Below are positions 35,111 to 44,024 of a stretch of 44,024 nucleotides of DNA, one piece after another; position 1 is the stretch's first letter; every line of letters starts with the position of its first letter. The stretch comes from Thauera phenolivorans (GTDB lineage Bacteria > Pseudomonadota > Gammaproteobacteria > Burkholderiales > Rhodocyclaceae): NCBI RefSeq assembly GCF_001696715.1, contig NZ_MBFM01000003.1:309551-353574 (forward strand), read 5' to 3'. A model generated the notes under the pieces. The model was not told where the DNA came from, searched no databases, and was given only the letters and a program-made list of their open reading frames with translations. The position numbers and the translations under genes are program-made.

Positions 35111-36973
35111 TCAGCGTGCGTTCGACCGGAGGCGCTCGATCGCGGCGATCACGCCGGCTTTGTCGAGGCCCGCCGATGCCAGCAGCTGGGCCTGGTCGCC
35201 ATGGTCGATGAAGCGATCGGGCAGCCCCAGCCGAAGCATGCGCGGACGCTCGGCGAGGCCTTCGACGACGCGCGACACCTCGGCGCCGGCGCCGCCGATC
35301 ACCGCGTTCTCCTCGAGGGTGACGAGCAGCTCGTGGCTGGCTGCGAGTTCGGCGATCAGGGCCTCGTCGATCGGCTTCACGAAGCGCATGTTGGCGACGG
35401 TGGCGCCGAGTTCCTCGCCGACCCCGAGCGCGGTGTCGAGCAGACTGCCGAAAGCGAGCAGGGCGATGCCGTTGCCCTGGCGACGGATCTCGCCCTTGCC
35501 CAGTGCCAGCGCGCTCATCGTCTTCGCCGGCGTGACGCCGCGCCCGCTGCCGCGCGGATAGCGGACCGCGGCGGGGCCGTCGTGGCAGAGCGCGGTGTAC
35601 AGCATCTGCCGGCACTCGTTCTCGTCCGACGGTGTCATCACCACCATGTTGGGGATGCACGCGAGATAGGAGAGGTCGTAGGCGCCGTGGTGGGTGGCGC
35701 CGTCCGCGCCCACCAGGCCGCCACGGTCGATCGCGAAGACGACCGGCAGGTTCTGCAGCGCGACGTCGTGGATCAGCTGGTCGTAGCCGCGCTGCAGGAA
35801 GGTGGAGTAGATCGCCACTACCGGCCGGACGCCCTCGCAGGCCAGTCCGGCGGCGAAGGTGACCGCATGCTGCTCGGCGATGCCGACATCGTGGTAACGG
35901 TCGGGGAATTCCTTGGCGAAGCGCACCAGCCCCGAGCCCTCGCGCATCGCCGGGGTGATCGCGACCACGCGGGGGTCGGCACGGGCGACATCGCACAGCC
36001 AGTCGCCGAAGACCTGGGTGTAGGTCGGCTTGGACGGCGCGCTGGCGCTCTGGATGCCCGCCGTGTGGTCGAATTTCGACACCCCGTGATAGAGGATGGG
36101 ATCCGCCTCGGCGAGCTTGTAGCCCTGTCCCTTCCTCGTGATCACGTGCAGGAACTGCGGGCCCTTGAGCTTCTTCAGGTTGTGCAGGGTGGGGATCAGG
36201 GCGTCGAGGTCGTGACCGTCGATCGGGCCGAAGTAGTTGAAGCCGAATTCCTCGAACAGGGTGCCCGGGCCGATCATGCCCTTGACGTGCTCCTCGACCT
36301 TGCGTGCGAGCTCCTTTACCGGCGGGGCGATGCCGAGGACCTTCTCGCCGACCCGGCGTGCGGTGTTGTAGGTCGAACCGGACAGCATCCGGGTGAGGAT
36401 CTTGTGCAGCGCGCCCACCGGCGGCGAGATCGACATCTCGTTGTCGTTGAGGATGACGAGAAGGTTGATGTCATCCATGTCGCCGGCGTTGTTGAGGGCC
36501 TCGAAGGCCTCCCCGGCCGACATCGCGCCGTCGCCGATCACGGCGATCGCATGTCGCGGTTCGCCGCGGTCGCGGGCGGCGACCGCCATGCCGAGCGCGG
36601 CCGAGATCGAGGTGGAGGAGTGCGCGGTGCCGAAGGTGTCGTACTCGCTCTCGCAGCGGCGCGGAAAGCCCGAGATGCCGCCCCAGTGCCGCAGCGAGGC
36701 CATCGCCTCGCGCCGACCGGTGAGAATCTTGTGGCCATAGGTCTGGTGGCCGACGTCCCACACGATGCGGTCGTAAGGCGTGTTGAAGGCACGATGCAGG
36801 GCGATCGTCAGCTCGACCGTGCCGAGGTTGGACGACAAGTGGCCGCCAGTCTTGGATACCGATTCGATCAGGAAGGCACGCAGTTCGTCCGCGACGTCGC
36901 CGAGTTCGCGGCGGTCGAGCGCACGCAGGTCGGCGGGGCAGCTGATGCGCTCCAGATGCGGGTAGGGGGACAT
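35111..36973 (-). CDS. dxs: 1-deoxy-D-xylulose-5-phosphate synthase
   Basis: Thiamine-diphosphate enzyme that condenses pyruvate and glyceraldehyde 3-phosphate, the first step of the MEP isoprenoid pathway. It has 620 residues, as in E. coli. [14 protein letters not shown] is at about 74-87. The thiamine-binding stretch begins [17 protein letters not shown] near residue 150 and continues to [11 protein letters not shown]. The transketolase-type second and third domains follow ([26 protein letters not shown]). It lies 26 bases after ispA and feeds the same pathway. Confidence 0.97.
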   Translation of the reverse strand: MSPYPHLERISCPADLRALDRRELGDVADELRAFLIESVSKTGGHLSSNLGTVELTIALHRAFNTPYDRIVWDVGHQTYGHKILTGRREAMASLRHWGGISGFPRRCESEYDTFGTAHSSTSISAALGMAVAARDRGEPRHAIAVIGDGAMSAGEAFEALNNAGDMDDINLLVILNDNEMSISPPVGALHKILTRMLSGSTYNTARRVGEKVLGIAPPVKELARKVEEHVKGMIGPGTLFEEFGFNYFGPIDGHDLDALIPTLHNLKKLKGPQFLHVITRKGQGYKLAEADPILYHGVSKFDHTAGIQSASAPSKPTYTQVFGDWLCDVARADPRVVAITPAMREGSGLVRFAKEFPDRYHDVGIAEQHAVTFAAGLACEGVRPVVAIYSTFLQRGYDQLIHDVALQNLPVVFAIDRGGLVGADGATHHGAYDLSYLACIPNMVVMTPSDENECRQMLYTALCHDGPAAVRYPRGSGRGVTPAKTMSALALGKGEIRRQGNGIALLAFGSLLDTALGVGEELGATVANMRFVKPIDEALIAELAASHELLVTLEENAVIGGAGAEVSRVVEGLAERPRMLRLGLPDRFIDHGDQAQLLASAGLDKAGVIAAIERLRSNAR

Positions 36974-36999
36974 GAGGCGGTCCGGAAGTTGATTCGAGG

Positions 37000-37896
37000 T
37001 CAGAAGGTGCGGTGCACGATGAAATCGGCGAGGGCGACGAGACGGTCCGCGCGCGGACCGAGCGGGGCCAGGCAGGCGCGCGCGCTGTCGAGCATTTCTG
37101 CCGCCAGTCGCTTCGCCTCGTCCAGGCCGAGCAGGCTGACGTAGGTCGGCTTGTCGTGGTCGGCGTCCTTGCCGGCGGTCTTGCCCAGGGTGGCGGTGTC
37201 AGCCTCGGCGTCGAGGATGTCGTCCACCACCTGGAACAGCAGGCCGACGATGCCCGCATAGTGGTCGAGACGGGTGAGCGTTGCGTCCGGCAGCGGCTTG
37301 CCGGCACGCGCGCCGAGCAGCACCGCGGCACGGATCAGCGCGCCGGTCTTGTGGATGTGCATGAACTCGAGTTCGCTGCGTTCGAGCGCCTTGCCTACCG
37401 AGGCGAGGTCGATCGCCTGACCGCCGGCCATCCCGCGCGAGCCCGAGGCGGCCGCGAGCAGGCCGACCATCGCGAGCTGCGCGCTGGCGCTGTCGGCGAG
37501 TTCGAGGTCGGTCAGCGTCTGGAAGGCGAGTGTCTGCAGCGCATCGCCGGCCAGCAGCGCGGTGGCTTCGTCGTACTCCACGTGCACCGTGGGCCGGCCG
37601 CGACGCAATACGTCGTCATCCATGCACGGCATGTCGTCGTGCACCAGCGAGTAGGCGTGGATCAGCTCGACCGCGCAGCCGAGGCGGTCGAGGCGCTCGA
37701 CCGGCGCGCCGGAAAGCTCGCCGGCGGCGTGCACAAGCAGCGGGCGTACCCGCTTGCCGCCGCCGAGCACCGCGTAACGCATCGCCTCGTGCAGCCTTTC
37801 GGGCGCGATCGCGGCATCCGGCAGCACTTCGGCGAGGGCGGTCTCGGTGCGCAGCTGGATGTGCGCCATCCAGTCGGAGAAGCCGATTCCGTTCAT
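37000..37896 (-). CDS. ispA: Polyprenyl synthetase (farnesyl diphosphate synthase)
   Basis: Joins DMAPP/IPP units to farnesyl diphosphate for quinone, undecaprenyl and other isoprenoids. The 298-residue enzyme has both aspartate-rich motifs: first D87-D88-x4-D93 ([10 protein letters not shown]) and second D225-D226-x2-D229 (VVDDILD). GGGKRVRP (45-52) binds the diphosphate. Length and motif spacing fit bacterial FPP synthase. The start overlaps the xseB stop as ATGA. Confidence 0.96.
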   Translation of the reverse strand: MNGIGFSDWMAHIQLRTETALAEVLPDAAIAPERLHEAMRYAVLGGGKRVRPLLVHAAGELSGAPVERLDRLGCAVELIHAYSLVHDDMPCMDDDVLRRGRPTVHVEYDEATALLAGDALQTLAFQTLTDLELADSASAQLAMVGLLAAASGSRGMAGGQAIDLASVGKALERSELEFMHIHKTGALIRAAVLLGARAGKPLPDATLTRLDHYAGIVGLLFQVVDDILDAEADTATLGKTAGKDADHDKPTYVSLLGLDEAKRLAAEMLDSARACLAPLGPRADRLVALADFIVHRTF

Positions 37897-38138
37897 TGCT
37901 CCTCCCCGCGCGCTTCGGCCTCGGCGAAGGGGACGAGTTCGTCGCCCTCGAGCTGGCGCACGCGCTGCTCGGCCGCGTCGAGCGTGCCCTGGCAGAATTT
38001 GAGCAGGCCGTTGCCGCGCTGGTAGCGGGCGAGGGCGTCCTCCAGACTCAGCTGGCCGGACTCCATTTCCTGGACGATGGTCTCCAGCTCGGAGATCGCC
38101 GCTTCGAAAGACTTGGGGGACGATGCCGCTCTTGGCAT
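37893..38138 (-). CDS. xseB: Exodeoxyribonuclease VII small subunit
   Basis: Small subunit of the single-strand nuclease exonuclease VII. The ATG at 38138 gives 81 residues, the normal length. The open frame extends 56 codons upstream, but this part is non-family sequence across the promoter. The family segment SFEAAISELETIVQEMESGQ begins at about residue 9. The later part (LEDALARYQRGNGLLKFCQ) is a coiled-coil-like helix. It is first in the xseB-ispA-dxs-folE2 run. A candidate promoter is 30-60 bases upstream. Confidence 0.95.
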   Translation of the reverse strand: MPRAASSPKSFEAAISELETIVQEMESGQLSLEDALARYQRGNGLLKFCQGTLDAAEQRVRQLEGDELVPFAEAEARGEEQ

Positions 38139-38167
38139 GGGTCGATATCCGGCGCGGGAAAAGCGGG

Positions 38168-38197
38168 AAAATAACCGATCGACCGTCTGGCGGTCAA
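38168..38197 (-). promoter_or_regulatory. Candidate promoter of xseB-ispA-dxs-folE2
   Basis: On the minus strand TTGACC (38192-38197, five of six) and TATTTT (38168-38173, four of six) are 18 bases apart. It lies in the space shared with the divergent Rieske gene. Confidence 0.5.
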
Positions 38198-38210
38198 ACT
38201 CGGGCTGGCT

Positions 38211-38216
38211 TACACT
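38211..38216 (+). promoter_or_regulatory. Possible -10 box of the Rieske oxygenase gene
   Basis: TACACT matches four of six -10 positions, 46 bases before the ATG. No good -35 is seen, and the assignment is weak. Confidence 0.25.
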
Positions 38217-38262
38217 TGCCCGTTTTGTTTCGGGTTTCTGATCCCAACGGGGAGGTTCGGTC

Positions 38263-39369
38263 ATGTCCGACATCGCTTCCAAGGCCGATCTGGCGCCCGC
38301 AGTCACGCAACTGCCGGTGTCCTGGTATTTCGACGAGAAACTTTTCGAACAGGAGAAAAAGCTTCTCTTCGATGCCGGTCCCGGCTACGTCGGGCATGGG
38401 CTGATGGTACCGGAGCCGGGCAATTATCGCTCGCTCGAGTGGCTCGATCACTCGAAGCTGCTGTTCCGCACCGATGCCGGCGTGCATCAGCTCTCCAACG
38501 TCTGTCGCCACCGCCAGGCGATCATGCTCGAGGGCAGTGGCAGCGCCGAGCACATCGTGTGCCCGGTGCACCGCTGGACCTACGATCGCGAGGGCGAGCT
38601 GATCGGTGCGCCGCATTTCGCCGACAAGCCCTGCCTCGGGCTCGAGCGCGACGCGCTCGAGGACTGGCACGGTCTGCTGTTCAAGGGGCCGCGTTCTGCC
38701 CACGCCGACCTCGCCGGCATGAACGTGGCGCCGGCGCTGGACTTCTCCGGCTTCAAGCTCGACCGCGTCGAGATCCACGAGTGCAAGTACAACTGGAAGA
38801 CCTTCATCGAGGTCTATCTGGAGGACTACCACGTCGTCCCCTTCCATCCGGGTCTCGGCAACTTCGTGACCTGCGACGACCTCAGCTGGCAGTTCGGCGA
38901 CTGGTACTCGGTGCAGCAGGTCGGCATCACCTCGCTGGCCAAACCGGGCTCGCCGACCTATGCCAGATGGCACAAGGCGGTGCTCGACTACTACGGCGAG
39001 AAGAAGCCCGAGCATGGCGCGATCTGGCTCACCTACTACCCCAACATCATGGTGGAGTGGTATCCGCACGTACTGGTGGTGAGCACCCTGATCCCGACCG
39101 ACGTCGACAGGACGACCAACGTGGTGGAGTTCTACTACCCGGAGGACATCGTCGAGTTCGAGCGCGAGTTCGTCGAGGCGGAGCAGGCGGCCTACATGGA
39201 GACGGCGATCGAGGACGATGAGATCGCCGAGCGCATGGACCGCGGGCGCTTGGCGCTGATGAAGGAGGGTCGCAGCGAGGCCGGCCCCTACCAGTCGCCT
39301 TACGAGGACGGGATGCAGCACTTCCACGAGTTCTACCGGCGCGTCATGGGGGCGCATCTGCCGCGATGA
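38263..39369 (+). CDS. Rieske non-heme iron oxygenase, alpha-subunit type
   Basis: A 368-residue ring-hydroxylating-oxygenase-like protein (COG4638). The Rieske [2Fe-2S] ligands are C81-R-H83 and C100-P-V-H103. The catalytic iron site is likely H190 and H195 (YHVVPFH) plus D318 in AIEDDEIAER. E187 sits three residues before H190 where many family members have the bridging Asp, as in carnitine monooxygenase-like enzymes. No reductase, ferredoxin or beta subunit is encoded nearby. A GGGGAGG site lies seven bases before the ATG. It lies between xseB-ispA-dxs-folE2 and ispH, so an isoprenoid-derived substrate is conceivable but unproven. Confidence 0.9.
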   Translation: MSDIASKADLAPAVTQLPVSWYFDEKLFEQEKKLLFDAGPGYVGHGLMVPEPGNYRSLEWLDHSKLLFRTDAGVHQLSNVCRHRQAIMLEGSGSAEHIVCPVHRWTYDREGELIGAPHFADKPCLGLERDALEDWHGLLFKGPRSAHADLAGMNVAPALDFSGFKLDRVEIHECKYNWKTFIEVYLEDYHVVPFHPGLGNFVTCDDLSWQFGDWYSVQQVGITSLAKPGSPTYARWHKAVLDYYGEKKPEHGAIWLTYYPNIMVEWYPHVLVVSTLIPTDVDRTTNVVEFYYPEDIVEFEREFVEAEQAAYMETAIEDDEIAERMDRGRLALMKEGRSEAGPYQSPYEDGMQHFHEFYRRVMGAHLPR

Positions 39370-39385
39370 AAGGGCGCCCGTAGCG

Positions 39386-39429
39386 GCGGCGAACGCCGCG
39401 TCCCGCGCCGTAGGCGAGGCGTTCGCCGC
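39386..39429. terminator. Long inverted repeat between the Rieske gene and ispH
   Basis: A perfect 12-bp repeat (GCGGCGAACGCC / GGCGTTCGCCGC) with a 20-base loop fills much of the 104-base gap between two converging genes. There is no T-run. It may act as a transcription end or RNA stabiliser for both sides. Confidence 0.5.
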
Positions 39430-39473
39430 TGCTGCCGGGATGGGTGGGACGCGCGCCGGGGCGGCGGCCGGCT

Positions 39474-40412
39474 TCAGCGAACGTCCTGCAATTCCTTCGG
39501 CAGCGGGAAGGTCACTTTCTCCGGCACGCCGTCGAGATTACGGACCGCGCTGCCGCTGAGTTCCTGCAGGCGCGCGATCACCTCCGCCACCAGCACCTCC
39601 GGCGCCGAGGCCCCGGCGGTGACGCCGATACGGCGCTTGCCGGCCACCCAGGCCGGGTCGATGCCGGCGGCGTTGTCGACGAGGTAGGCCGGCACGCCGC
39701 GAAGTTCCGCCACCTCGCGCAGGCGGTTCGAGTTCGAGCTGTTCTTCGAACCCACCACGAACACCACGTCGGCGTACGGGGTCATGAACTTCACCGCGTC
39801 CTGGCGGTTCTGCGTCGCGTAGCAGATGTCGTCCTTCTTCGGGCCCGCGATGCTGGGGAAGCGCTCGCGCAGCGCGGCGACGATGGCGGCTGCATCGTCC
39901 ATCGACAGCGTGGTCTGGGTCACGTAGGCGAGCCGGTCGGGGTCTGCGACCTGCAGCGCGGCTACGTCGTCCGGCGTCTCCACCAGATGGATGCCGTTCT
40001 TCACCTGCCCCATCGTACCTTCCACCTCGGGGTGGCCCTTGTGGCCGATCATGATCAGTTCGCGGCCCTGCTCGCGCATGCGCGCGACCTCGATGTGCAC
40101 CTTGGTCACCAGCGGGCAGGTCGCGTCGAACACCCGCAGGCCGCGGCGCTCGGCTTCCTCCCGCACGGCCTGGGAGACCCCGTGGGCGGAGAAGATCACC
40201 GTATTTCCGGCGGGCACCTCGTCGAGCTCCTCGACGAAGATCGCCCCCTTTTCGCGCAGGTCGTCGACCACGAACTTGTTGTGCACCACCTCATGGCGCA
40301 CGTAGATCGGCGCGCCGAAGCGCTGCAGCGCGCGTTCGACGATCTCGATTGCGCGCTCGACCCCGGCGCAGAAGCCGCGCGGGTTGGCGAGCAGGATTTC
40401 CTTGTCGGTCAT
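39474..40412 (-). CDS. ispH: 4-hydroxy-3-methylbut-2-enyl diphosphate reductase
   Basis: Last enzyme of the MEP pathway; reduces HMBPP to IPP and DMAPP with a [4Fe-4S] cluster. The 312-residue protein has the three cluster cysteines C15 (NPRGFCAGV), C99 (FDATCPLV) and C197 (DICYATQNR). [15 protein letters not shown] and SAHGVS, typical of the family, are also present. It is the last gene of ileS-lspA-fkpB-ispH and starts 25 bases after fkpB. Dxs and IspA of the same pathway are encoded about 2 kb away. Confidence 0.97.
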   Translation of the reverse strand: MTDKEILLANPRGFCAGVERAIEIVERALQRFGAPIYVRHEVVHNKFVVDDLREKGAIFVEELDEVPAGNTVIFSAHGVSQAVREEAERRGLRVFDATCPLVTKVHIEVARMREQGRELIMIGHKGHPEVEGTMGQVKNGIHLVETPDDVAALQVADPDRLAYVTQTTLSMDDAAAIVAALRERFPSIAGPKKDDICYATQNRQDAVKFMTPYADVVFVVGSKNSSNSNRLREVAELRGVPAYLVDNAAGIDPAWVAGKRRIGVTAGASAPEVLVAEVIARLQELSGSAVRNLDGVPEKVTFPLPKELQDVR

Positions 40413-40437
40413 GTGCGTTCTCTTTCGGGGGTGGCGT

Positions 40438-40872
40438 TCACAGCGCGCCGATCACTTCCACCTCGAAGCGGATCGCCTTGCCGGCGAGCGGGTGGTTGAA
40501 GTCGATCAGCGCCGACTCGGCGTCGATCTCGCGCACCAGGCCGGAATAACGCTGACCGTCGGGCGCGGTGAACTCCATGATGCTCATCGGCTCGATCTCC
40601 TCGTCCGGCATGTGGGCGCGCTGGACGCGCTCGACCAGCTCGGGGCGGTGGGCGCCGAAGGCGTCCTCGGGCTCGAGCTCGAAGACGTGGAAACTGCCGG
40701 CGCTGAGGCCGACCAGCAGCTTCTCCAGGCTGGGCAGCATCTCGCCCGCGCCCAACTGCAGGGTCGCCGGTGTGCCCTCGAAGGTGCTGATCAGCGGCTG
40801 GCCGTCGGGCAGGCTGATGCGGTAGTTGAGGGTGACGAGGCTGGTCGCGGTGATCGTCTGGGGCTGGCTCAT
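40438..40872 (-). CDS. fkpB: FKBP-type peptidyl-prolyl isomerase (FkpB/SlpA)
   Basis: Predicted cytoplasmic cis-trans prolyl isomerase and chaperone of the SlyD-like FKBP group. A GGAGAA site supports the ATG at 40872, giving 144 residues (E. coli FkpB has 149). The FKBP core ([15 protein letters not shown], then [17 protein letters not shown]) is split by an IF-type insertion around residues 70-110. The ending [20 protein letters not shown] is typical. No metal-binding histidine tail as in SlyD is present. It sits between lspA and ispH as in many proteobacteria. Confidence 0.93.
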   Translation of the reverse strand: MSQPQTITATSLVTLNYRISLPDGQPLISTFEGTPATLQLGAGEMLPSLEKLLVGLSAGSFHVFELEPEDAFGAHRPELVERVQRAHMPDEEIEPMSIMEFTAPDGQRYSGLVREIDAESALIDFNHPLAGKAIRFEVEVIGAL

Positions 40873-40910
40873 CGTGGTTCTCCGAAAACGGGCGCTGCCG
40901 GGCGGCGCGC

Positions 40911-41423
40911 TCAGCGCGGGCTGCGGAACTGGCCCCACAGCATCAGGGCGACGCCGAGGGTGATCGCCGCGTCGGCCAGGTTGAAGGCCGGCCAGCTGTA
41001 GCCCGCGTAGTGGAAGTGCAGGAAATCGACCACCGCACCGTGGATCAGGCGGTCGTAAACGTTGCCGACCGCGCCGCCGATGATCAGCGCGAAGGCGCTG
41101 GGCAGCAGGCGCTCCTCGCGATGGCGGTGCAGCAGCGCGAGCAGCCAGCCGCAGATGACGACAGCGAGTCCGGTGAAGAACCAGCGCTGCCAGCCGCCGT
41201 GATCGGCGAGGAAGCTGAAGGCGGCGCCCGGGTTGAACAGCAGCACGAGGTCGAAGAAACCGGTCACGGGGATCACCTGGCCGGGGATCAGGCTGTCGAG
41301 CACCCATTGCTTGGTGAGCTGGTCGAGCACCGCGACCAGCACGGACAGCGCGAGCCACGGCGCCATCGCGAGCGCGGTGGGGCGGGAGGGGGGCGTGAGC
41401 ATGCGGGGCAGGACGTCAGGCAT
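40911..41423 (-). CDS. lspA: Lipoprotein signal peptidase (signal peptidase II)
   Basis: Inner-membrane aspartyl protease that removes signal peptides from prolipoproteins. The ATG at 41423 gives 170 residues with four membrane helices; it overlaps the end of ileS by eight bases. The catalytic aspartates are D124 (GNVYDRL) and D151 (FNLADAAI). [10 protein letters not shown] (63-72) is also conserved. The longer open frame upstream is a shadow of ileS. Its products would be carried by LolA, encoded earlier in the window. Confidence 0.96.
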   Translation of the reverse strand: MPDVLPRMLTPPSRPTALAMAPWLALSVLVAVLDQLTKQWVLDSLIPGQVIPVTGFFDLVLLFNPGAAFSFLADHGGWQRWFFTGLAVVICGWLLALLHRHREERLLPSAFALIIGGAVGNVYDRLIHGAVVDFLHFHYAGYSWPAFNLADAAITLGVALMLWGQFRSPR

Positions 41424-44024
41424 GGTGGCGCGTCTCGCCCTCGCCGAACAGGTTGCTCGTGCAGCGGCCGCAGAGGGTCGGGTGCTCGGCGTCGCTGCCG
41501 ACCGATTCGACGTAGTGCCAGCAGCGCTCGCACTTCTGCGCCGCGCTCGGCGTGGCGGCGATGCGTTCGTCCTCGACCAGGTCGACCTCGGCAAGCCGTG
41601 CGGCCGAGGTCATCGTGACGAAGCGCAGGTCGTCGCCGAGGCTGGTCATCGCGGCGTGCTTGTCGGCGCTCAGGCGAAGCTCGAGCTCGGCCTGCAGCGA
41701 GGCGCCTACCTTGCCCTCGGTGCGCAGCGCCTCGATCACCTTCAGGCCCTCGGCACGTACCGCGCGGATCGTCTCCCAGCGCGCGACCAGGCCGTCCTCG
41801 CCTTCCTGCGCGGGCAGCGCGTGGAAGGTGTGCAACATGATGCTGTCGGGTTCGCCGCCTCCGGTCGCCGGGTTCAGCACCGCCCAGGCCTCCTCCGCGG
41901 TGAAGGACAGGATCGGCGCCATCAGCTTGAGCAGCGTCTGGGTGATGTGCCACAGCGCGGTCTGCGCGGCGCGGCGCGGCAGGCCGTCGGCCCGGGTCGT
42001 GTACAGGCGGTCCTTCAGGATGTCGAGATAGAAGGCGCCGAGGTCCTCGGCGCAGAACACCTGCAGCGCCTGCACGATGCGATGGAACTCCATCTTCGCG
42101 TAGTCGGCTTCGGCCTGCTGCGCGAGGCGGCGGGTGAAGGCCAGGGCGTAGCGGTCGATGTCCATCCATTGTTCGAGCGGCACCGCGTCGCTGGCAATGT
42201 CGAAGTCGGCGGTGTTGGCGAGCAGGAAGCGCAGGGTGTTGCGGATGCGGCGATAGACCTCCACCACGCGGTCGAGGATTTCCTTGGAGATCGACAGTTC
42301 GCCCGAATAGTCGGTCGAGGCCACCCACAGGCGCAGGATCTCGGCGCCGAGCTTGCTCGTGACTTCCTGCGGCACGACCACGTTGCCGAGCGACTTGCTC
42401 ATCTTGCGGCCGGCGCCGTCGACCGCGAAACCGTGGGTGAGCAGGCTGCGGTAGGGCGCGTGGCCGTCGATCGCGCAGCCGGTGAGCAGCGACGAGTGGA
42501 ACCAGCCGCGGTGCTGGTCCGAGCCCTCGAGGTACATGTCGGCGCGCGGGCCTTCCGGGTGACCGTCGTTGTGCGAGCCGCGCAGCACGTGCTTGTGGGT
42601 GGTGCCCGAGTCGAACCAGACGTCGAGCGTGTCGCTGATCTTGTCGAAATGGGCGGCTTCGGCGCCGAGCAGGTCCGCCGCGTCGAGCTTGAACCAGGCC
42701 TCGATGCCTTCCTTCTCGACACGCTGTGCCACGTCTTCCATCAGTTCGACCGTGCGTGGATGCAGCTCGCCGGTCTCCTTGTGCAGGAAGAAGGGGATCG
42801 GCACCCCCCAGTTGCGCTGGCGCGAGATGCACCAGTCGGGCCGGTTGGCGATCATCGCGTGCAGGCGGGCCTGGCCCCAGGCGGGGTAGAACTTGGTGGC
42901 TTCCACCGCGCGCAGCGCACGCTCGCGCAGGGTGGAGCCGTCGGCGGCGAGCTTGTCCATGCCGACGAACCACTGTGCGGTGGCGCGATACACCAGCGGC
43001 GTCTTGTGGCGCCAGCAGTGCATGTAGCTGTGCATGGTCCTGCCGTGCGAGAGCAGGGCGCCGACCTCGGCGAGCTTGTCGACGATCGCCGGGTTGGCCT
43101 TCCAGATGTTCATGCCGCCGAAGAAGGGGAGGTCGGGCACGTACTCGCCGCCGCCCATCACGAGCGACAGGATCTCCTCGTTGCTGCGGCCGTAGGCGCG
43201 CCAGGCGTTGAAGTCGTCCACGCCGTGCGCGGGCGACGAATGCACGATGCCGGTGCCGGCATCGATGCCGACGTAGTCGGCCAGATAGACGGGCGACACG
43301 CGATCGTAGAGGGGGTGGCGGAACTCGACGCGATCGAGCGCCGCGCCCTTGGCGGTGGCGACGATCCTGCCCTCGAGCTGGAAACGCTGGAGCGCGGATT
43401 CGACCAGCTCCTTTGCCAGCATCAGCAGTCGATCCCCCACGTCGACCAGCGCGTAGTCGAACTCGGGATGGGCGTTCAGCGCCTGGTTGGCGGGGATGGT
43501 CCACGGGGTGGTGGTCCAGATCACCGCGGCGGCGGGCTTGTCGAGCTTCGTCAGGCCGAAGGCCTCGGCGAGTTTCCCGCTATGCGCGTCCGATACCGGG
43601 AAGGCGACGTCGATCGTCGGCGACTGCTTGTCGGCGTATTCGACCTCGGCCTCGGCCAGCGCCGAGCCGCAGTCGAAACACCAGTTCACCGGTTTGAGGC
43701 CCTTGAACACGTAGCCGTTCTTCGTCATCTCGGCCAGCGCGCGGATTTCGTTGGCCTCGTTGGCGAAGTCCATCGTGCGGTAGGGGTTGTCCCACTCGCC
43801 GAGCACGCCGAGGCGGATGAAGTCGGCCTTCTGGATCTCGATCTGTTCGGCGGCGTAGGCGCGGCACAGCTCGCGGACCTTGTCGGCGGGCAGGTTCTTG
43901 CCGTGGGTGACCTCGACCTTGTGTTCGATCGGCAAGCCGTGGCAGTCCCAGCCCGGGACGTAGGGTGCGTCGAAGCCGGCGAGCGTCTTCGAGCGCACGA
44001 TGATGTCCTTGAGGATCTTGTTCA
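41416..44024 (-). CDS. ileS: Isoleucyl-tRNA synthetase, 5' end cut by the window
   Basis: Class Ia synthetase that charges tRNA-Ile and edits valine. About 868 codons are visible; the first in-window residues are [12 protein letters not shown], which in IleS directly follow the HIGH motif, so HIGH and about 70 N-terminal residues lie outside. The [16 protein letters not shown] segment, the KMSKS loop ([10 protein letters not shown], near 42400) and the anticodon-binding region are present. A C-terminal zinc finger (CERCWHYVE ... CGRC, near 41450-41540) completes it. The ATG at 43998 is an internal GTG/ATG-like codon, not the true start. It is upstream of lspA, fkpB and ispH on the same strand. 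Confidence 0.97.
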   Translation of the reverse strand, partial: NKILKDIIVRSKTLAGFDAPYVPGWDCHGLPIEHKVEVTHGKNLPADKVRELCRAYAAEQIEIQKADFIRLGVLGEWDNPYRTMDFANEANEIRALAEMTKNGYVFKGLKPVNWCFDCGSALAEAEVEYADKQSPTIDVAFPVSDAHSGKLAEAFGLTKLDKPAAAVIWTTTPWTIPANQALNAHPEFDYALVDVGDRLLMLAKELVESALQRFQLEGRIVATAKGAALDRVEFRHPLYDRVSPVYLADYVGIDAGTGIVHSSPAHGVDDFNAWRAYGRSNEEILSLVMGGGEYVPDLPFFGGMNIWKANPAIVDKLAEVGALLSHGRTMHSYMHCWRHKTPLVYRATAQWFVGMDKLAADGSTLRERALRAVEATKFYPAWGQARLHAMIANRPDWCISRQRNWGVPIPFFLHKETGELHPRTVELMEDVAQRVEKEGIEAWFKLDAADLLGAEAAHFDKISDTLDVWFDSGTTHKHVLRGSHNDGHPEGPRADMYLEGSDQHRGWFHSSLLTGCAIDGHAPYRSLLTHGFAVDGAGRKMSKSLGNVVVPQEVTSKLGAEILRLWVASTDYSGELSISKEILDRVVEVYRRIRNTLRFLLANTADFDIASDAVPLEQWMDIDRYALAFTRRLAQQAEADYAKMEFHRIVQALQVFCAEDLGAFYLDILKDRLYTTRADGLPRRAAQTALWHITQTLLKLMAPILSFTAEEAWAVLNPATGGGEPDSIMLHTFHALPAQEGEDGLVARWETIRAVRAEGLKVIEALRTEGKVGASLQAELELRLSADKHAAMTSLGDDLRFVTMTSAARLAEVDLVEDERIAATPSAAQKCERCWHYVESVGSDAEHPTLCGRCTSNLFGEGETRHHA

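Noticed and set aside
37893-38306. 137-residue version of XseB from an upstream start
   Set aside because: The first 56 codons cover the promoter region and have no family similarity. The ATG at 38138 gives the usual length of about 80 residues.

Overview
This window is high-GC core chromosome from a betaproteobacterium. Protein sequences and gene order look like the Rhodocyclales/Zoogloeaceae group (Thauera/Azoarcus-like); this is an inference from family resemblance, since no 16S or database comparison is available. There are no insertion sequences, integrases, phage genes, CRISPR arrays or rRNA genes, and no gene-free stretch longer than about 300 bases.

Positions 20-14593 (+) hold a complete 14-gene nuo operon (nuoA to nuoN, separate nuoC and nuoD) for respiratory complex I, with tight or overlapping junctions. 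A Nudix hydrolase gene follows nuoN after only 4 bases. A convergent FemAB/GNAT-like gene overlaps the Nudix 3' end. Glutamine-dependent NAD synthetase (nadE) and the nitrogen-signalling P-II protein (glnB) follow on the + strand. The first 18.5 kb therefore has an NAD/NADH theme ending in a nitrogen regulator.

Positions 18498-27772 hold an Smr-domain gene with an internal repeat, thioredoxin reductase (trxB), a divergent Crp/Fnr regulator, a compact ftsK-lolA-rarA operon, a small cysteine-containing unknown gene and serS. A strong GC hairpin separates serS from the convergent ggt.

Positions 27846-33290 hold amn-ggt, a GTP cyclohydrolase II-like gene with an eroded N-terminal domain (all - strand), and a divergent alpha/beta hydrolase. 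Positions 33329-33757 are a tRNA cluster on the - strand: tRNA-Ser(CGA) and two identical tRNA-Arg(ACG) genes, with recognisable promoters and a terminator.

Positions 33790-40412 carry an AhpD-like protein, the isoprenoid/folate run xseB-ispA-dxs-folE2 (- strand), a divergent Rieske oxygenase, and ispH. The - strand block ileS-lspA-fkpB-ispH (39474-44024) is the classic lipoprotein/isoprenoid cluster; ileS runs off the right edge just after the point where its HIGH motif would lie.

No clearly new multi-gene system was found. The best leads are the triplicated N-terminal segment of the Smr protein, the lone Rieske oxygenase among isoprenoid genes, the RibA-like protein with a degraded RibB-like half, the small cysteine protein beside an operator-like dyad, and a probably leaderless nadE mRNA.
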